From positions 1 through 64,000 of the forward strand of contig JAFDYS010000019.1 of NCBI GenBank assembly GCA_018267315.1: a stretch of 64,000 nt of DNA, in the 5' to 3' direction. Positions within the stretch are counted from its first letter, which is position 1; each line of letters begins with the position of its first letter. The notes under the pieces were generated by a model. It saw only the letters and a list, made by a program, of their open reading frames with translations, did not search any database and was not told the origin of the DNA. The stretch comes from Bacteroidota bacterium. Lineage in GTDB: Bacteria > Bacteroidota > Bacteroidia > Chitinophagales > UBA10324. This document shows positions 61,139 to 64,000 of the stretch, piece after piece. A program made the position numbers and the translations under genes.

Positions 61139-64000
61139 GACGATTGATTTTTTATTAAGTGAACAGTTACAATAAAATGGGAATCAGTTTTGGCTACGCT
61201 GATGGGTTTTCCGCCAAGCAATTCAAAACGGGCGTTGATGTTTTTCATGCCCATGCCGGTAGAAGTGATGGGTGATGTTCTGGGTTGCAGATTATTCTTT
61301 ACCGTAAGTTCCTGCCCGTGCGATTCGATGATTACGGTGAGCGGTTTCTCCCTTGAAACAATGTTGTGTTTGACTGAATTCTCAATAAGCAATTGCAGCG
61401 TCAGCGGCGGAATGAGGTAATTCAAATCCTCAGGACGCAGATGAAAATTGATCCGCAGACTGTCGCCGTGGCGCTGCTTGAGCAGAAAGACGTAGTTATC
61501 CGTTAATTCTTTTTCTTCATTCAGCGCAATGAGATCCGTGTCTTTAAATTTAAGTGAATGACGGTAGAAATCGGACAGATTCTCCACGTAGGTCACGGCC
61601 AATCGCTGGTCTTCTTCAATGAGTGTTGACAGGGTATTGAAGCTGTTGAATAGGAAGTGCGGGTTGATCTGCGTCTTCAGGTTTTCAAGCTGAAACTCGA
61701 TGGCCTGCCGCCTCATCGCCGCTTCCCGTTCGATCTGCTGCTCCCGCCATTTTACCAGGAAATAAATAATAGCGGTGGCCATCATTGCTGAGATAGTGAT
61801 GAACCACCATGTTTTCCAGAAAGGCGGGTTGATGGTGAATGCATAGGATCGCGTAATGACATCATTGAAGTTGTGATGGATGGTGGCCTGCACCATGAAA
61901 GTGTAATGGCCTGCCGGAAGATTAGGATAGATCACGCGTTCATCCCTCGTTCTGATCCAATCCAGATCATATCCTTCCAGTTTGTAACGATACCGGATCT
62001 GCGACGGATTGTAATTCCAAAAACCCTGGAATTCGAAGGTGAGATGATTGTTGCTGTGCGAGAATTTGCTCTTCGATAGAAAATCAAACGGCTGCAGAAA
62101 CAATTGCACGCGCGTAAGTTCCAGTCGCGCCTGATCGCTGAATGTTGAATCGGGCGGAAAATATTTCAAAACGCCTTTGGCTGACGGAATCCAGATGTTT
62201 TCTGAAGCATCACGGAAATAGCCGTTGATGTTCGGCTCAATGTCTTCAAAGAAACTGCGGTCGAGATAGCGGCGTATTTGTCCGCTCTCATGTTCATACA
62301 CTTCAAGCCCGTCTTTTTCTATCAGTAAAATATCATTGTTCTTATCGGCCACTATGGCGGTGATGGCGAGATCGGTCACCCCTTCTTTTTCCCCGAAGTG
62401 GTCATAGTTCTTTCCGTCAAAACGAAAAATGCCTGAAGATGGGGTGCTGAACCAGATGTTTCCCAACCGATCTTCTGTTAGTGAATAAACGGTCTTCACT
62501 TTCAGCGAATCAATTTTTTCGATGGTGGTGAATTTTCCGTTGACAAAGCATTTCAATCCTTCACCGTCTGTAGCGAACCAGGTGCGTCCTTTTGAATCGT
62601 CAAGAATCTGGTAGACATAACTGCTGTTCAATCCTTTTTCTTCCGTAAAGTTTTCGAATACCGGTTTTGATTTTCTGAAGTCAATATGGCGAAAGGTACA
62701 GCGGCTGGCTCCGCCCAGGGTTGCAAACCAAATGAATTCGTCACCCGCCGAAATGGAGAGTACATTGTTATTGGCCAGTCCGTTGGTTTCCCTGAACTGA
62801 ATGGCCGGTTCGTTTCCGCGCGGTAAAAGAAATACCCCCTCATCGAGCGTGCCCACCCATAAATTCTTTTCTGCATCCAGGCAAATCGTGGTGATAACAG
62901 GTATTCTGCCTCCGCTCATTAAACTTATTGACCTCGGGGAAGCTCCTGATGAATCAAATGTGAGGTACTGCAGTCCTTCCAGTGTGGCATACCACACACC
63001 ACGATCAGCGGTATTGTAGTTCATGCAAAGCACTTCCTGTCCCAGCGCCGGTTCCCACTGGAAGAGGCCGGGAAACATGTCAAGGGAATTGTTTTTTGTG
63101 GTCACCCAGAAATTTCCTTCCTCATCAATGAGGATAGAAGTCACTTTGGAATTTTCATAGCCGCCCGATTCATTAAATACCGTGGGATGCTGCATGTTGT
63201 CGATGGAGAAACTGATCACTCCATTGTTTTGCGTACCCACAAATACTCTGCGGTCACTTTGTACGGCAATGGCGGTAACCGGGCCGTAAATCCAGTTGTT
63301 TGAAATAGGAAAGGTGATGAACCGGTGCGCCGCGCGATTAAAAAGTGATATACCGCCGGAGTAGGTTCCCGCCCATACCTGTTGTTTCCGGTCAATGTAA
63401 ATGGACTTCACAATTTGATCCTTCAGCCCATCCTTCGTAGAATAGGTAACCGTTCGCAACTGTGATTTATCAAATCGGCACTCGCTTAATCCTTCATCGG
63501 TGCCAATCCAGATGACTCCGTCATCAGAGCGCTTCATGCAATAGATCTCATTCGCCGGCAGTTGCTGCGGTGCGGCGTAGTGAATCCATGTTCCTTCTTG
63601 CCTCAGGTAAAGTCCGTCACCATAAGTAGAGACAAACAGATCACCTTCATTTGATACCACGATGTTGGTGATTCCGGCGCGGAAGGCCGTATCCGAAGTT
63701 GTTTCTTTCTTCCAGATTCTGATGGATCGGTGTAATAGCTTCCCGTCACTGAAACCTACCCAAAGTGTGTCACCCACGGTAGCCAGCGCCGTAATGGCTG
63801 CAGAGCTGCTGTCACGCAGTGATTGGGTATGAAAGTAAGAGCCATCAAAATTATAAAGCCCGCGCGAGGTACCTACCCACATCATTCCATACTGATCTAC
63901 CACAGCGCAGTTCAGAGAAGCATTCTCTGAGAGTGAACTGATATCATAATGGCGGTGCATTGGGCTTTGGGCGAGACCGCGCTGCTGGAAGAGCAGCAGC
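61135..64000 (-). CDS. Propeller-sensor histidine kinase (Reg_prop, Y_Y_Y, LytS-type kinase), 5' end outside window
   Basis: The frame is open to the right edge. The last residues before the first internal Met (63960) read LLLFQQRGLAQSPMHRHYD, the end of a signal peptide, so only a few codons are missing. Most of the protein is two seven-bladed propellers of 'VDQYGMMWVGTSRGLYNFDG'-type blades, then a Y_Y_Y domain (LPAGHYTFMVQATIHHNF), one membrane segment (WWFITISAMMATAIIYFLV) and a short LytS/YehU-like kinase with phospho-His in INPHFLFNSFNTL and ATP-binding IENSVKHNIV. It senses a periplasmic ligand, by analogy with polysaccharide- or oligomer-sensing members. A LytTR regulator follows with a four-base overlap. 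Confidence 0.93.
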   Translation of the reverse strand, partial: LLLFQQRGLAQSPMHRHYDISSLSENASLNCAVVDQYGMMWVGTSRGLYNFDGSYFHTQSLRDSSSAAITALATVGDTLWVGFSDGKLLHRSIRIWKKETTSDTAFRAGITNIVVSNEGDLFVSTYGDGLYLRQEGTWIHYAAPQQLPANEIYCMKRSDDGVIWIGTDEGLSECRFDKSQLRTVTYSTKDGLKDQIVKSIYIDRKQQVWAGTYSGGISLFNRAAHRFITFPISNNWIYGPVTAIAVQSDRRVFVGTQNNGVISFSIDNMQHPTVFNESGGYENSKVTSILIDEEGNFWVTTKNNSLDMFPGLFQWEPALGQEVLCMNYNTADRGVWYATLEGLQYLTFDSSGASPRSISLMSGGRIPVITTICLDAEKNLWVGTLDEGVFLLPRGNEPAIQFRETNGLANNNVLSISAGDEFIWFATLGGASRCTFRHIDFRKSKPVFENFTEEKGLNSSYVYQILDDSKGRTWFATDGEGLKCFVNGKFTTIEKIDSLKVKTVYSLTEDRLGNIWFSTPSSGIFRFDGKNYDHFGEKEGVTDLAITAIVADKNNDILLIEKDGLEVYEHESGQIRRYLDRSFFEDIEPNINGYFRDASENIWIPSAKGVLKYFPPDSTFSDQARLELTRVQLFLQPFDFLSKSKFSHSNNHLTFEFQGFWNYNPSQIRYRYKLEGYDLDWIRTRDERVIYPNLPAGHYTFMVQATIHHNFNDVITRSYAFTINPPFWKTWWFITISAMMATAIIYFLVKWREQQIEREAAMRRQAIEFQLENLKTQINPHFLFNSFNTLSTLIEEDQRLAVTYVENLSDFYRHSLKFKDTDLIALNEEKELTDNYVFLLKQRHGDSLRINFHLRPEDLNYLIPPLTLQLLIENSVKHNIVSREKPLTVIIESHGQELTVKNNLQPRTSPITSTGMGMKNINARFELLGGKPISVAKTDSHFIVTVHLIKNQSS

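Overview
The window is chromosomal DNA of a Bacteroidota bacterium. I cannot fix the order; the gene content is compatible with an environmental Chitinophagales, Saprospirales or Sphingobacteriales-type organism. The evidence is a SusC/SusD pair, five proteins with T9SS-type C-terminal sorting domains or fragments of them, many Cys-lipoproteins, M43 cytophagalysin-type proteases, Y_Y_Y/propeller histidine kinases, and the Bacteroidota -7 promoter element TAnnTTTG in front of many genes in place of Shine-Dalgarno sites. I see no rRNA, tRNA, CRISPR array, phage module or transposase.

Layout. 1-6.1 kb: the 3' end of 2-oxoglutarate dehydrogenase E1, a propeller lipoprotein, nth divergent from an SRAP (abasic-site) protein, and a T9SS-secreted repeat protein broken by a frameshift. 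6.2-17.8 kb: a nitrogen/peptide scavenging region (M20 amidohydrolase, D-amino-acid oxidase, SusC-SusD, S9 peptidase, cyanophycinase-like lipoprotein, sulfotransferase-like protein, class IV aminotransferase). 17.8-31.7 kb: metK, a lone receiver, two tandem secreted M43 metalloproteases, a secreted glucose/sorbosone-type dehydrogenase, carA, an ABC-F ATPase, a small unknown protein, an alpha/beta hydrolase and an ACMSD-type amidohydrolase. 31.9-37.3 kb: a giant alpha-2-macroglobulin lipoprotein with an intact thioester motif.

37.3-46.5 kb is the least ordinary part. A complete regulated RND efflux module (histidine kinase and response regulator divergent from PepSY-like lipoprotein, TolC, adaptor and pump) lies between two non-coding arrays built from the same two palindrome-rich repeats in the same orientation. 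The right-hand array is followed by a predicted cytosolic fusion of a papain-like (C1) peptidase and an alpha/beta hydrolase. That gene and the array lie between an intact MsbA-like ABC exporter gene and a degenerate copy of the exporter's 3' end. This looks like an insertion at the end of the ABC gene.

50.3-64 kb: an esterase, superoxide dismutase, an RsbW-like ATPase downstream of a huge DUF4175 coiled-coil membrane protein, a TonB-dependent receptor with a partner lipoprotein, a small membrane-anchored protein overlapping a saccharopine-dehydrogenase-family gene, and a LytTR regulator with a propeller sensor kinase that runs off the right edge.

Several starts were moved from the longest reading frame because a TAnnTTTG element overlaps or follows the longer start (carA, esterase), or because the family alignment or signal peptide begins later. 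Promoter calls are pattern matches only, and statements about families come from memory of their motifs, not from searches.
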